Assembly (NCBI GenBank): GCA_004295055.1
Contig: SHNJ01000012.1
Span: 1 to 64,000 of the forward strand
Direction of reading: 5' to 3'
DNA: 64,000 bases
Source: Alphaproteobacteria bacterium
GTDB taxonomy: Bacteria; Pseudomonadota; Alphaproteobacteria; SHNJ01
Shown piece after piece: positions 27,142 to 36,011 of this stretch (its first letter is position 1; each line of letters opens with the position of its first letter). Position numbers and translations under genes: made by a program. The notes below the pieces were generated by a model that had not been told where the DNA came from, searched no databases, and saw only the letters and a program-made list of their open reading frames with translations.

Positions 27142-28791
27142 ATGGCTAAAAGCGCGACCGCAAAAAAACAAAAAACCGAAAACAAAGGATGGTCCGAACG
27201 CTTGTCGCAATTCGCGCGCAAGGCCGCCTATGCCAGCCCTATTTATTCCGCGATGCTGAATGGCCAAGTGCCGAATCATTTGCAACAAACTCCGCGCGAT
27301 GCCTTCGCGGGCGATATTAATATCGGCAATTTGATTATGCGCGGAATTTTTCCGCTGGCCGGCAAAGATCATCCCGCGCAAACCAAAGGTCATACGATTA
27401 CCTTGTGGCGAGCGCCTTTGATGCAGCAAGCCTTTGACGAATTGCATTCTTTCGCCTGGCTGCGGCATTTGCATGCGGTTGGTGGCAACGCGGCGCGGCA
27501 AACCGCGCGGCAATTATTGGAAGATTGGTTCGCGTCGCACGGAACCTGGGAAGAAAAATCCTGGGCGCCCGGCCTGATTGGGGAGCGCTTGACCGCCTGG
27601 CTATCGCAATACGCGTTTTTCGGCAGTTCTGCAGACGATCATTTCCGCCACCAGTTTTTTCAATCATTGATGCGTCAATTGCGGCATCTGGTACGCATTT
27701 ACGAAGATCAAACCGATGGCCCGGCGCGCATTGCCGCCGTCAAAGGCATGTTATTTTCCGCGCGCGCCTTGGGCGACGATTATCTGGATTTTCCGCAAAT
27801 CGTGATTGAATTGCAAGACGCCATTCACCGGCAGATTCTAGCGGATGGTTGTTATTATCAACGATCGCCAGCCCTGCAAGCGCAGATTTTACAAGATCTG
27901 ATCGAAATCCGTTCTTTATTTACATATGCCCAGATGCCTTTGCCCGAAGGTTTAGGCGAAGCGATTGCCGCGATGGCGCGCGCGCTGCGTCATTTGCGGC
28001 ATGGCGATGGTGGCCTCGCCTTATTTCATGGCGCATTCGAAGATAATGCCGATTTTCTCGATCTGTTATTGGTATCCGCCAATATCAAGGGCAAAGCCGG
28101 AGACATATTAGAAGAATCGGGCTGGCACCGGTTACAAACCGGAAGGTCTTTGTTAATCCTGGACGCCGGATTCGCGCCAAGCAATCCGGAAACCCGCCAT
28201 CAAAGTCCATTAGCAATTGAATTTTCATCTGGGCGCGAACGTATTATCGTTAATTGCGGCAGCGGCATTACCACCGCCGACAATTGGATCGAGGCTTGCC
28301 GTTCCCCCGCCGCGCATTCCACCCTTTCCCTGCGGGATTATTTACCAGCCGAAACCTATTCCATCCAAACCGAGCGAAAATCCGGGGAAGGACAAATTTG
28401 GTTATCCGCGCAAAGCGATGCGTATCGCGGCGCCGGTATTTCCCATACGCGGCAAATTTATGCGAACGCAGCCGGGGACGATATTCGCGGCGAAGATACA
28501 ATCACCCGCCAGATAGCGGCGAACACCCAAGAACCGATTGAATTTACCATCCGGTTTCACCTGCATCCCAAAATCCAATCGATCGAAGCGCAAAATAGCG
28601 TGATTTTACGCACCTCCGGCGGCGCTGGCTGGCGCTTGCGGATGAGCGGCGGCAAACTGGGTCTTGAGAATAGCGTTTATTTAGGGCAAAAAGGACAAGT
28701 CCAAAAGACCAAGCAAATCGTTATTTCCGGCGAGTTACTGGGCGATTCAGCGACGGTCAAATGGGCAATTCAAAAAGAAAGCAAAAAATAA
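27142..28791 (+). CDS. Heparinase II/III-family protein
   Basis: A 549-residue protein of the family annotated as heparinase II/III-like. An N-terminal helical barrel-like region (about 1-330) precedes a beta-rich C-terminal domain (about 330-545, with REDTITRQIAAN-type strands). No signal peptide is evident: the N-terminus is basic (MAKSATAKKQK), so the cellular location is uncertain. In alphaproteobacteria this gene is regularly found between rsmB and purH, as here. The substrate is unknown; polysaccharide lyase activity is only inferred from the fold. Confidence 0.85.
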   Translation: MAKSATAKKQKTENKGWSERLSQFARKAAYASPIYSAMLNGQVPNHLQQTPRDAFAGDINIGNLIMRGIFPLAGKDHPAQTKGHTITLWRAPLMQQAFDELHSFAWLRHLHAVGGNAARQTARQLLEDWFASHGTWEEKSWAPGLIGERLTAWLSQYAFFGSSADDHFRHQFFQSLMRQLRHLVRIYEDQTDGPARIAAVKGMLFSARALGDDYLDFPQIVIELQDAIHRQILADGCYYQRSPALQAQILQDLIEIRSLFTYAQMPLPEGLGEAIAAMARALRHLRHGDGGLALFHGAFEDNADFLDLLLVSANIKGKAGDILEESGWHRLQTGRSLLILDAGFAPSNPETRHQSPLAIEFSSGRERIIVNCGSGITTADNWIEACRSPAAHSTLSLRDYLPAETYSIQTERKSGEGQIWLSAQSDAYRGAGISHTRQIYANAAGDDIRGEDTITRQIAANTQEPIEFTIRFHLHPKIQSIEAQNSVILRTSGGAGWRLRMSGGKLGLENSVYLGQKGQVQKTKQIVISGELLGDSATVKWAIQKESKK

Positions 28792-28809
28792 GTCCTGAAG
28801 TATTAAGTT

Positions 28810-30372
28810 ATGGCCCAAGATTCACGTTCGATTAAACGCGCTTTGATTTCCGTGTCCGATAAAACCGGTTTGGATGAACTGGCGCCCCTGCTCGTTTCCT
28901 ATGGTATTGAAATTTATTCGACCGGCGGCACCGCCAAGGCGCTCGCCGACATGAAAATGCCGCATCACGATATCTCCAAACTGACCGGGTTTCCGGAAAT
29001 CATGGATGGCCGCGTTAAAACTTTGCACCCGCTGGTGCATGGCGGCATTTTGGGCAAACCCGATAAACCGGATCATGCCAAGGCGATTTCGGAACATAAT
29101 ATTAAGCCATTCGATTTGATCGTCGTGAATTTATATCCATTTTCTGAAACTGTCGCCAAAGGCGCGGATTACGATACATGCGTTGAAAACATAGATATTG
29201 GCGGTCCGGCGATGATTCGTGCCGCGGCGAAAAATCACGCCTATGTCACGATCATTACCGATCCGGCCGATTACAAGGAATTTATCGAATCAATGGGCAT
29301 TAATGGCGGCGAAATATCGCTGGATTTCCGCAAGAAAATGGCGATGAAGGCTTTCGCGCTGACCTCGCGTTATGATGCGGCCATTGTGAACTGGATGAAT
29401 GGCCAGGCTGGCGAGGAATTCCCGCAAAGCCTGAATGTTTCTGGTACACGCCAACAAACTTTGCGGTACGGCGAAAATCCGCAACAACGCGCAGCGCTAT
29501 ATCTGAACCCGTCGCAGAAAACCGGCCTTGCCTACGCCAAACAAATTCAAGGCAAGGAATTATCGTATAATAATCTGCTGGACAGCGATGCGGCATTGGA
29601 ATTGATTTGCGAATTCGACGCGCCCAGCATCGCAATTATCAAGCACGCCAATCCTTGCGGCGTTGCCAGCGCCGATGATTTGGCGGCCGCCTATAAAAAG
29701 GCGCTTGCCTGCGATCCCGTCAGTGCGTTTGGCGGCATTATCGCCATGAACCGCAAATTGGATGCGGCCACCGCAACCGCAATCACCGAAATTTTCACCG
29801 AGGTCGTCATTGCGCCCGAAGCCGATGAAGACGCGATTAAATTATTCGCCAAAAAACCGAATTTGCGGCTGTTGTTATTGCCCAATTTCCCCGCGCGAAA
29901 TGCCGAGCATCACACGATCCGCAGCATTAGCGGCGGATATTTGGTGCAAAGCCGCGATGGCGCGGCCGCTAGCCAATCGCAAATCCGCGTTGTGACCAAA
30001 CGCCAACCATCGGCCGAAGAAGTTCAAGATTTATTATTCGCCGAACGCGTTGGCAAACATGTAAAATCGAACGCGATTGTTTACGCCAAGAATCTTTCGA
30101 CCGTCGGCATTGGCGCGGGGCAGATGAGCCGGATCGATTCCGCCCGAATCGCCAAGGCAAAGGCGGCCGAATTGAAATTGGAATTGCGCGGATCGGTTGC
30201 GGCATCGGATGCATTTTTCCCATTCGCCGATGGATTAGAAGCCATTGCCGATGCCGGCACCACCGCCATCATCCAACCCGGCGGTTCGGTGCGCGATAAC
30301 GAAGTCATCGAAGCCGCCGACAAGGCCGGCATTGCGATGGTTTTCACCGGCACTCGGCATTTTAGGCATTAA
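28810..30372 (+). CDS. purH: Bifunctional AICAR formyltransferase / IMP cyclohydrolase
   Basis: Performs the last two steps of IMP synthesis. The 520-residue protein has an N-terminal MGS-like IMP cyclohydrolase domain ([39 protein letters not shown]). A formyltransferase domain follows with [32 protein letters not shown] and a C-terminal [11 protein letters not shown] and IQPGGSVRD. It starts 18 bases after the heparinase-like gene. A strong hairpin follows its stop. Confidence 0.98.
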   Translation: MAQDSRSIKRALISVSDKTGLDELAPLLVSYGIEIYSTGGTAKALADMKMPHHDISKLTGFPEIMDGRVKTLHPLVHGGILGKPDKPDHAKAISEHNIKPFDLIVVNLYPFSETVAKGADYDTCVENIDIGGPAMIRAAAKNHAYVTIITDPADYKEFIESMGINGGEISLDFRKKMAMKAFALTSRYDAAIVNWMNGQAGEEFPQSLNVSGTRQQTLRYGENPQQRAALYLNPSQKTGLAYAKQIQGKELSYNNLLDSDAALELICEFDAPSIAIIKHANPCGVASADDLAAAYKKALACDPVSAFGGIIAMNRKLDAATATAITEIFTEVVIAPEADEDAIKLFAKKPNLRLLLLPNFPARNAEHHTIRSISGGYLVQSRDGAAASQSQIRVVTKRQPSAEEVQDLLFAERVGKHVKSNAIVYAKNLSTVGIGAGQMSRIDSARIAKAKAAELKLELRGSVAASDAFFPFADGLEAIADAGTTAIIQPGGSVRDNEVIEAADKAGIAMVFTGTRHFRH

Positions 30373-30386
30373 CCCATAAAATTAGA

Positions 30387-30409
30387 CGGCTGGTTTTATA
30401 AACCAGCCG
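30387..30409. terminator. Hairpin between convergent purH and the 30419 gene
   Basis: A perfect 10-bp stem (30387-30396 with 30400-30409) with a three-base loop. The minus-strand flank is T-rich (TAATTTTA) and the plus-strand flank is not, so it probably ends the minus-strand transcript best and also blocks read-through from purH. Confidence 0.7.
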
Positions 30410-30418
30410 CCGGTAAAT

Positions 30419-31273
30419 TCACGCCGCAGTTTTTGCATTTAAAGCGAAATAATCGCCCAATACCGATGGGATTACTGCCGGTTTAATCAAGGTTTCATCC
30501 GCCATTTTAAAAAATTGATCTATGCCTTGATAAATATAAGAAACCAATTCATCGGATTTATTGCCCATTGCGGAATAGTTCTTAAAGGCAGACCGAACAG
30601 CGCTAAGTGCAAAACGAGCGTGATCTGATTCCAGATCCTGGTGCTCCACGACCCAACGGTACAATTGCCTGCCGGTATCGTCTTCCGCCTCCGCCAGTTC
30701 TTTTACCAATACTGGCCAATTCCTTGACATGCATCGGTTCAAAACCGTGAATTCCTGCGCGCCACTGGTCTCGCTTGCCATAAAAAATGCGATACCGGCC
30801 ATAATTCTTCGCAGTTGATCGCATGATTCATCCGGCACAAGCCCGTATCCAATTCTTGTCGACTCCAGTACAGACCGCCGATAAGAATAGTAAGGCTTTT
30901 GCGCCGATTCCAAATTCGCGCGCGCATTTCCGGATAAAACCTGTAAAGAACGCGCGACCAATTCCCGGCGCAGGCTACTGTGCAAGGATGTTTCCATTGT
31001 CTGGCGATCAATGAATTCATCCGTGATTGCCGCGATAATACCGGAACTAACCTCTTCCGCGCCGATGTCGCCAAAATCATCGTCCATAAAGGCCACTTGC
31101 CCGGCCAATTCCAATGCCGCGCCAGGAAAGCCCCGATTGAAGTAATCATAACGAATTAACCAGTCGGCAAATTCATCCGGTTGGCGGATAGTTGATAATC
31201 TGCGACTCAAACGTTCAGCAAATTGTAAGGCTTGTTGTTCCGCATAAGATTTTATGCTGTTGATCTGATCCAT
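30419..31273 (-). CDS. Unknown helical protein, possible haem-oxygenase-like fold
   Basis: A 284-residue, apparently all-helical cytoplasmic protein. The stretch around residues 40-60 (YDYFNRGFPGAALELAGQV) resembles the first-helix region of haem-oxygenase-like enzymes. H211-x3-E215-x2-H218 in VEHQDLESDHARFAL resembles their H...D/E..H metal-ligand helix, and E168 in a preceding helix could be another ligand. This is an inference from motif spacing, not a firm family match. GGAG lies six bases before the ATG. It follows the ankyrin-like gene by 17 bases, so the two probably form an operon ending at the 30387 hairpin. Confidence 0.6.
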   Translation of the reverse strand: MDQINSIKSYAEQQALQFAERLSRRLSTIRQPDEFADWLIRYDYFNRGFPGAALELAGQVAFMDDDFGDIGAEEVSSGIIAAITDEFIDRQTMETSLHSSLRRELVARSLQVLSGNARANLESAQKPYYSYRRSVLESTRIGYGLVPDESCDQLRRIMAGIAFFMASETSGAQEFTVLNRCMSRNWPVLVKELAEAEDDTGRQLYRWVVEHQDLESDHARFALSAVRSAFKNYSAMGNKSDELVSYIYQGIDQFFKMADETLIKPAVIPSVLGDYFALNAKTAA

Positions 31274-31290
31274 TTTTCTCTCCTATTAAT

Positions 31291-32490
31291 TTATTTTGTT
31301 TTTTGTAAAACTATTCCCAGAGCGCCCCTTATGCCCGCAGTCATTTTGCCAAGAGCATTTAACGCGGAAGCCCGTTCCGGACCCGCCGGGAATTGCTGTG
31401 TGACACAGAAATACGCTAAACGGGCATCATCTAAAATCATGGTGGGGAGTTTACCGAGCGCTTTTGATAAACGGGCACGGGTGATATCAGAAGCGCTTTT
31501 CTTTTGTTCGGGACTTTGTATCAACCCTTTTTCATACATCCATTGCACCGCCCAAAGTGGCGCGGCCTCGCAAACATATTGGATAAATGATTGCGGTTTA
31601 GGACGCGGCAACCCGGCGGATTGCTTGCCTGCCTTTTCGGCAGCCAATACCCAAGCCGGATAATTAGGAGCGGCCATCGCCGTTACATCGGGCTTTTGCA
31701 CTGAAAGCTCTTCAAGCACAAATTTTTGTCCGGATCGCAGTGCCTCCATATATGGGGTGCGCCCTTGAATATTGGGCAAATTGGCATCCGCATTATTATT
31801 CATCAAGCTTCGAATAATAGGCGCGATACGCGCCTGGCTAGCGCCGGTTGATGCTAAGTATTGACAATACAATAAAGGCACATCCGCCGGATAACATGGC
31901 GCTTTGGGATCATAGCAGGGTTCAAATTGCGCCTGTATATCGCCGCTTCTGGCATAGGCCCAAATACGCTGATTGGGATTGGCTTCTAATTCACCAAACA
32001 GATATTGCAATAACCCGGTATTGCCTTCATCCACAGCACGTGCAATCGCCGCAAATAAAATGGAAATCTGGCCGCAATATTTTTTGCCATCAACATTGCG
32101 GCGCCCGTCACCCAGCACTGCAAAATCGCGAATACTGGCGCCCTTATTCTGCACCCAGGGTTTTACGCGATCCACACCGAATGCTTCGACATAGGCTTTA
32201 ATATCCGCTGCGCTAAAACAATATGCATTTCCGTTTTTGGCTAATATAGCTTCGATCAAAAGATCGGCGGACAACACCAATCCGCCTGGCGTTGCGCTAG
32301 TCAACGTGGAATCGGATATCAGCAATAACGCGCCGGCAATGCCACAATCGGTTATTGGCCGGCTGTCTTTTATTTTAAGGGCAAGATTCCGGGCCGGTCC
32401 TTTAAGATCGTCCCAACCAACTTTATAAAACTTCCCGCCGCCAATTGTTGTGAAAGTTTGTACATTAACATCTGTAATTATTCCGTTCAT
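31291..32490 (-). CDS. Unknown protein with ankyrin-like repeat
   Basis: About 399 residues from MNGIITDVNV. GGAG lies six bases before that ATG; in-frame ATGs further upstream would run through a terminator hairpin. The middle contains at least one ankyrin-like unit, IRSLMNNNADANLPNIQG with RTPYMEALRSGQ after it, flanked by more degenerate helical pairs. No signal peptide or membrane helix is evident. Cysteines cluster in the 190-240 region. Ankyrin modules bind other proteins, and the probable partner is the next gene in the operon (30419-31273). Function unknown. Confidence 0.65.
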   Translation of the reverse strand: MNGIITDVNVQTFTTIGGGKFYKVGWDDLKGPARNLALKIKDSRPITDCGIAGALLLISDSTLTSATPGGLVLSADLLIEAILAKNGNAYCFSAADIKAYVEAFGVDRVKPWVQNKGASIRDFAVLGDGRRNVDGKKYCGQISILFAAIARAVDEGNTGLLQYLFGELEANPNQRIWAYARSGDIQAQFEPCYDPKAPCYPADVPLLYCQYLASTGASQARIAPIIRSLMNNNADANLPNIQGRTPYMEALRSGQKFVLEELSVQKPDVTAMAAPNYPAWVLAAEKAGKQSAGLPRPKPQSFIQYVCEAAPLWAVQWMYEKGLIQSPEQKKSASDITRARLSKALGKLPTMILDDARLAYFCVTQQFPAGPERASALNALGKMTAGIRGALGIVLQKTK

Positions 32491-32529
32491 TTTATTCTCC
32501 ATGCATCTGAAATTTTTAAAAATAAATAA

Positions 32530-32552
32530 GCCCGGTTTTTCTAAGACCGGGC
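32530..32552 (-). terminator. Rho-independent terminator downstream of the yerC-like gene
   Basis: A 7-bp G+C-rich stem (32530-32536 with 32546-32552) is followed on the minus strand by a T-rich run (TTATTTATTTTT). A second small hairpin, ACCCC-TTTT-GGGGT at 32585-32598, precedes it. Together they end the yerC-like transcript before the ankyrin-like gene. Confidence 0.75.
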
Positions 32553-32578
32553 CAATAAACAATTTATGTGATTAAATG

Positions 32579-32677
32579 TTATTGACCCCTTTTGGGGTGA
32601 TGCATGGAATGGATTGCGGCGCTGGCAGCAACAGCGCTAGTCAAGAAAATGAAATTATTTAATTTGCTGCGGATCAT
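32579..32677 (-). CDS. Candidate 32-residue hydrophobic micropeptide
   Basis: An ORF of 32 codons begins two bases after the yerC-like stop (TAA-TT-ATG), with GAG six bases upstream. It reads MIRSKLNNFIFLTSAVAASA followed by a short tail ending HHPKRGQ: a basic start, one hydrophobic helix and a His/Lys tail, resembling a single-span membrane peptide or a bare signal peptide. It ends just before the two terminator hairpins, so it would share the yerC transcript. It is short enough to be chance, and there is no family match. Confidence 0.35.
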   Translation of the reverse strand: MIRSKLNNFIFLTSAVAASAAIHSMHHPKRGQ

Positions 32678-32679
32678 AA

Positions 32680-32973
32680 TTACTCGCTTAGCCTGTTTAA
32701 AATTGTGCGGTAACCTTGATAAGGTTCGTCTTTTAAAAATCTTGCGACACGGCCAACCGTGGTAACGCTGGCGCCAATTTTTTTCTGAATCTCCCGATAC
32801 GACATTTCGCCCTGGTTCAGAATTTGCGCAATTTGCCAGCGTTCTTCCATATCTTTAATCTCTCCTGGCGTACAAAGATCGCGCATAAAATCGCGGCATT
32901 CTTTTTCGTTACGCAATAATAAGATCGCTTCGTACAAAGAAACCACCTTGGCCTTTTTGTTTTTGACTGACAT
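32680..32973 (-). CDS. YerC/YecD family TrpR-like repressor
   Basis: A 97-residue DNA-binding protein starting MSVKNKKAKVV. The TrpR-superfamily helix-turn-helix is clear: TPGEIKDMEERWQIAQILN, then SYREIQKKIGASVTTVGRVARFL. Relatives are annotated YerC/YecD, and their ligands are mostly unknown. The start at 32973 is preceded by GGACA and a run of AG-rich sequence; an in-frame codon at 33009 is possible. It has its own promoter (33052-33080) with a CTAC-A-GTAG inverted repeat just downstream of the -10, a possible self-operator. Confidence 0.88.
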   Translation of the reverse strand: MSVKNKKAKVVSLYEAILLLRNEKECRDFMRDLCTPGEIKDMEERWQIAQILNQGEMSYREIQKKIGASVTTVGRVARFLKDEPYQGYRTILNRLSE

Positions 32974-33051
32974 TGTCCGGCTCTCTTTCCCTAAAGTGCG
33001 CCACAGCACAAATACTTTTGTAGTTCTGTATTATGGCGCTACTGTAGTGGC

Positions 33052-33080
33052 ATAGTAGTACAATTGGACAGTATGGTCAA
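33052..33080 (-). promoter_or_regulatory. Promoter of the yerC-like gene with adjacent palindrome
   Basis: On the minus strand: TTGACC (33080-33075), a 17-base spacer and TACTAT (33057-33052). Immediately downstream, near the expected start of transcription, lies the nine-base palindrome CTAC-A-GTAG (about 33040-33048). A TrpR-like regulator downstream makes autoregulation plausible. Confidence 0.55.
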
Positions 33081-33115
33081 TAGTTATTATTAAATAAATT
33101 ATCTATATAAAACAA

Positions 33116-33415
33116 TTACTTGTTATTTTTATGGGCAACGGAAGCATTATGGTCATGATTCGAATTAGAGTTTAACGGAGTCAAATTGTGCGAATTGGGA
33201 TTGAACATGATGTGAATTGCTCTGCTGATATTGTGAATATGTGGCATTAGGTTTGGCAGTAGAAATCCAATGTGCCTGTAATCCTGATTGTGTCTGTTAC
33301 CCTTGCTTGGCCAAGCTAAATTAGCTTTTTCATCGATATTGTGCGTGTGATTGTCCACACCGTGCATGGATTGATTCTGATCGGAAAGAAGAGAAGCCGC
33401 TAGATTTTCTACCAT
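33116..33415 (-). CDS. Unknown His/Asn-rich small protein
   Basis: A 99-residue product with about 12 histidines and an unusually high asparagine content (HNISRAIHIM, SNSNHDHNASVAH). It starts MVENLAASLLSDQ, with GGAG nine bases before the ATG, the same style of start as the two genes at 30419 and 31291. It lacks a signal peptide or membrane helix. His/Asn-rich tails often bind nickel, zinc or copper, but no family is recognised. It is expressed from a 99-base A+T-rich gap after convergently read sequence. A fortuitous ORF remains possible. Confidence 0.5.
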   Translation of the reverse strand: MVENLAASLLSDQNQSMHGVDNHTHNIDEKANLAWPSKGNRHNQDYRHIGFLLPNLMPHIHNISRAIHIMFNPNSHNLTPLNSNSNHDHNASVAHKNNK

Positions 33416-33526
33416 GATAGACTCCATTGGGGGTTGATAAGGAAGGACTGTATTGTTGTATTACTATAATGATACATTAATACGGACAAAATACAAGTCA
33501 AGCGATAAAAATAATTATTTTGTTTT

Positions 33527-34579
33527 TTAGATTTTACCGATCCCCAAACGGATGGTTTTTTTAAATAGAGTCGGCAGGGCAACCTGATCCAACTTATTGA
33601 TATTATGCCAAAATCCGCCATCAAACGGATGCCGGTTCATATTTGCCACATAAAGATCCAGCTCGAGGTCAAAATGGGTAAAACTGTGCCGCACTTTGGA
33701 TTTTAATTTATCCCAACCCGTTCCTTTTGGCGCAGACAGGCTGGATTTTTTCTCTGCGCTTTTATGATCCCAATTGGACGATGGCACCTCGATCATGTCG
33801 CCCAGCATCGATTTGCCGGCGCGTTTGCGCAGAAAAATTTGTTTTTTGTCGTTGATGACAATGAATGCCTGCCCATACCGCACCGGTTTATTTTTGTTTT
33901 TAATTTTAACCGGCAACCCCACCGCAATATTCTTCTCGCGCGCCATGCAGTTATTTGTCAGCGGACAAACCGTACATTGCGGAGCATCGATCGAACAAAG
34001 CCCCGCGCCCAAATCCATCATCGCTTGCAAATAATCGCCGGCGCGTTTCTGCGGCGTCAGTTTTGCGGCGTGATTAATTATTTGCGGTTTTGATTTAGGC
34101 AATGGGTCGCGAACCGCAAATAACCTTGCGATAACCCGCTCTACATTGGCATCCACCGCATATTCACTTTGATCGAAAGCGATAGCGGCAATCGCACCGG
34201 CCGTGTAATCGCCGATACCTGGCAATTCCATCAGTGCTTTTTTCGTTGTGGGGAATTCGCCGCCATAATCGCGCACCAAAACGCCAGCGCATTTGTGTAA
34301 ATTCCGCGCGCGGGCATAGTATCCAAGCCCCTGCCATAGCGTTAAAACATCGTCTAAATTTGCCACCGCCAGCGCCGTGACCGTTGGGAAGCGATGGATG
34401 AAGCGCGGGAAATATTTCATCACCGCCGGCACCGTGGTTTGTTGCAGCATAATTTCGGAAACCCAAACATAATATGGGTTTTGAACGGCTCCGGCGGCCG
34501 CGCGCCAAGGCAATTCGCGCCGGTTTTTATCATACCAGGCCAGTAATTTTTGATCTATCGTTTGACGACGTTTTGCCAT
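33527..34579 (-). CDS. mutY: A/G-specific adenine glycosylase
   Basis: Removes adenine mispaired with 8-oxoguanine. The 350-residue protein has the helix-hairpin-helix ELPGIGDYTAGAIAAIAF, the catalytic Asp in AVDANVERVIARLF, and the iron-sulphur loop C-x6-C-x2-C-x5-C (CSIDAPQCTVCPLTNNC). A C-terminal NUDIX-like 8-oxoG recognition domain follows (QIFLRKRAGKSMLGDMIEVP). It is divergent from the dciA-like gene with a 20-base gap, a common alphaproteobacterial pairing. Confidence 0.96.
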   Translation of the reverse strand: MAKRRQTIDQKLLAWYDKNRRELPWRAAAGAVQNPYYVWVSEIMLQQTTVPAVMKYFPRFIHRFPTVTALAVANLDDVLTLWQGLGYYARARNLHKCAGVLVRDYGGEFPTTKKALMELPGIGDYTAGAIAAIAFDQSEYAVDANVERVIARLFAVRDPLPKSKPQIINHAAKLTPQKRAGDYLQAMMDLGAGLCSIDAPQCTVCPLTNNCMAREKNIAVGLPVKIKNKNKPVRYGQAFIVINDKKQIFLRKRAGKSMLGDMIEVPSSNWDHKSAEKKSSLSAPKGTGWDKLKSKVRHSFTHFDLELDLYVANMNRHPFDGGFWHNINKLDQVALPTLFKKTIRLGIGKI

Positions 34580-34599
34580 AGAATCGATGTAGCATAATC

Positions 34600-35109
34600 A
34601 TGGACCAAAACGAGATTGAAATTTATTCTGCCGACGACAGCGAACCATATCCGGTGGTCCGCAGGCCAGGTTCTTATTTGAAACCGGCTTCCAGCCTGGT
34701 GCCGCAATTATTACAGCAAATTCCTGGGTTTGATGCCCGTCTGGCGCAATTATTGACGCAATGGGGCAATATTATCGGCGCGCCGTTAAATCAATTCTGC
34801 GCCCCCGATAAAATTATCCAAAGCCGCAAGGACGATCCATGTATATTGCAATTGCGGGTCATGGGGGCGGCGGCGCTGGAAATTCAGCATCAACAGCCGC
34901 AAATCATTGAACGGATTAATAGTTATTTTGGCCATCGTTTAATTCATGGCTTGCGGTTGGTACAAGGTTATATGCCAAACAAAACCGCCGCCACCGCAAA
35001 GCCGGTTATGCGCCCCGCCAAACCTTCTGAAATTCCAGCCAATTTAAACGAAATAGAACAGCCGGAATTGCGAGAAAGCCTGGCCAAATTGGCGGCCAGT
35101 TTAGATTGA
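34600..35109 (+). CDS. DciA/DUF721 family protein
   Basis: A 169-residue member of the DUF721 family. DciA in many bacteria lacking a DnaC-type loader helps place the replicative helicase DnaB. The family core spans about residues 35-120: LTQWGNIIGAPLNQFCAPDKI, LQLRVMGAAALEIQHQ and the following helices. The C-terminal tail is basic then acidic (ELRESLAKLAASL). The order mutY-DUF721-DsbA-smc is widely conserved in alphaproteobacteria and supports the call. Confidence 0.85.
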   Translation: MDQNEIEIYSADDSEPYPVVRRPGSYLKPASSLVPQLLQQIPGFDARLAQLLTQWGNIIGAPLNQFCAPDKIIQSRKDDPCILQLRVMGAAALEIQHQQPQIIERINSYFGHRLIHGLRLVQGYMPNKTAATAKPVMRPAKPSEIPANLNEIEQPELRESLAKLAASLD

Positions 35110-35255
35110 TAAAAAATCCATTTTATATCAATAAGTTACAAGATTTCCGCCGATGCCTTAATTTCGATCTAAATCCTTGTTATTATTAAAAAATTCCATT
35201 GCTGTGCTGCCGTCTGGTGGGCTACATTCCAGCAACATTTAAAAAGGAGATATGT

Positions 35256-36011
35256 GTGCGCAAAATAATAATCATGATGTTGGCATTTGTCGCTGTTATC
35301 TATGCAGCTGGATTTATTTACGGCGTTATTGCTTATAAAAACGATCCATTCAAACGCATCTCTTCGATTGAAGTGCAACAAGCGTTGGCAGCGGATAACC
35401 ACGCCGATACAACGCCAGCGGCGCCGGAAAACACCAAACCCGCTAAAACTCAAGGCGCAAAAATCCCAGCCGCCGCCGTACCGGATCGCGTATTGGGCAA
35501 TCCAAAAGCACCGGTTGCCATTGTGGAATATGCATCCTTGACTTGTCCGCACTGCGCGCATTTTCACAAAGAAATTTTGCCGGAAATTAAAAAGAATTAT
35601 GTCGACACCGGCCTGGTAAAATTAATTTTCCGCCCATTTCCGTTTGACGGCATCGCGTTAAAAGGCAGCATTATGGCCTATTGCTTGCCGGAAGCGCAGT
35701 TTTATCCATTTATCGATGCGATTTATTCCAGTCAAGAGGAATGGGTACGCGGCAATAACCCGGAAGCGGAACTGAAAAAAATCGCCCGTCTGGCAGGCTT
35801 GACCGAAGAAAAATACAAGGAATGTTCCGGTGAAAAAAGCGCCCTGAACAAACAGATTCTGGAAACCCGCATGAAAGCCGAAAAAGAATTGGGCATTTCA
35901 TCGACCCCGACTTTTTTGATTGGCGGAGAGAAAATCGAAGGCGCCAAGCCGTTTGAGGAATTTAAAGCTGTTCTGGACAATCAATTGAAACAAGGCAAAG
36001 TCCAAAAGTAA
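35256..36011 (+). CDS. DsbA-like thiol-disulphide oxidoreductase
   Basis: Periplasmic, membrane-anchored thioredoxin-fold protein, about 251 residues. It starts at GTG with AAGGAG six bases upstream. The first 25 residues form a hydrophobic helix (MRKIIIMMLAFVAVIYAAGF), then an Ala/Pro/Lys linker, then the catalytic EYASLTCPHC (C97/C100) and the cis-proline region GISSTPTFLIGG. DsbA relatives of this type sit next to smc in many alphaproteobacteria. A longer ORF read from 35199 lacks a ribosome site. Confidence 0.92.
   Translation: MRKIIIMMLAFVAVIYAAGFIYGVIAYKNDPFKRISSIEVQQALAADNHADTTPAAPENTKPAKTQGAKIPAAAVPDRVLGNPKAPVAIVEYASLTCPHCAHFHKEILPEIKKNYVDTGLVKLIFRPFPFDGIALKGSIMAYCLPEAQFYPFIDAIYSSQEEWVRGNNPEAELKKIARLAGLTEEKYKECSGEKSALNKQILETRMKAEKELGISSTPTFLIGGEKIEGAKPFEEFKAVLDNQLKQGKVQK

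Noticed and set aside
30419-33415. A defence island or toxin-antitoxin system
   Set aside because: An ankyrin-like and a small His-rich protein prompted the idea, but no nuclease, ATPase, toxin fold, integrase or tRNA attachment site is present.
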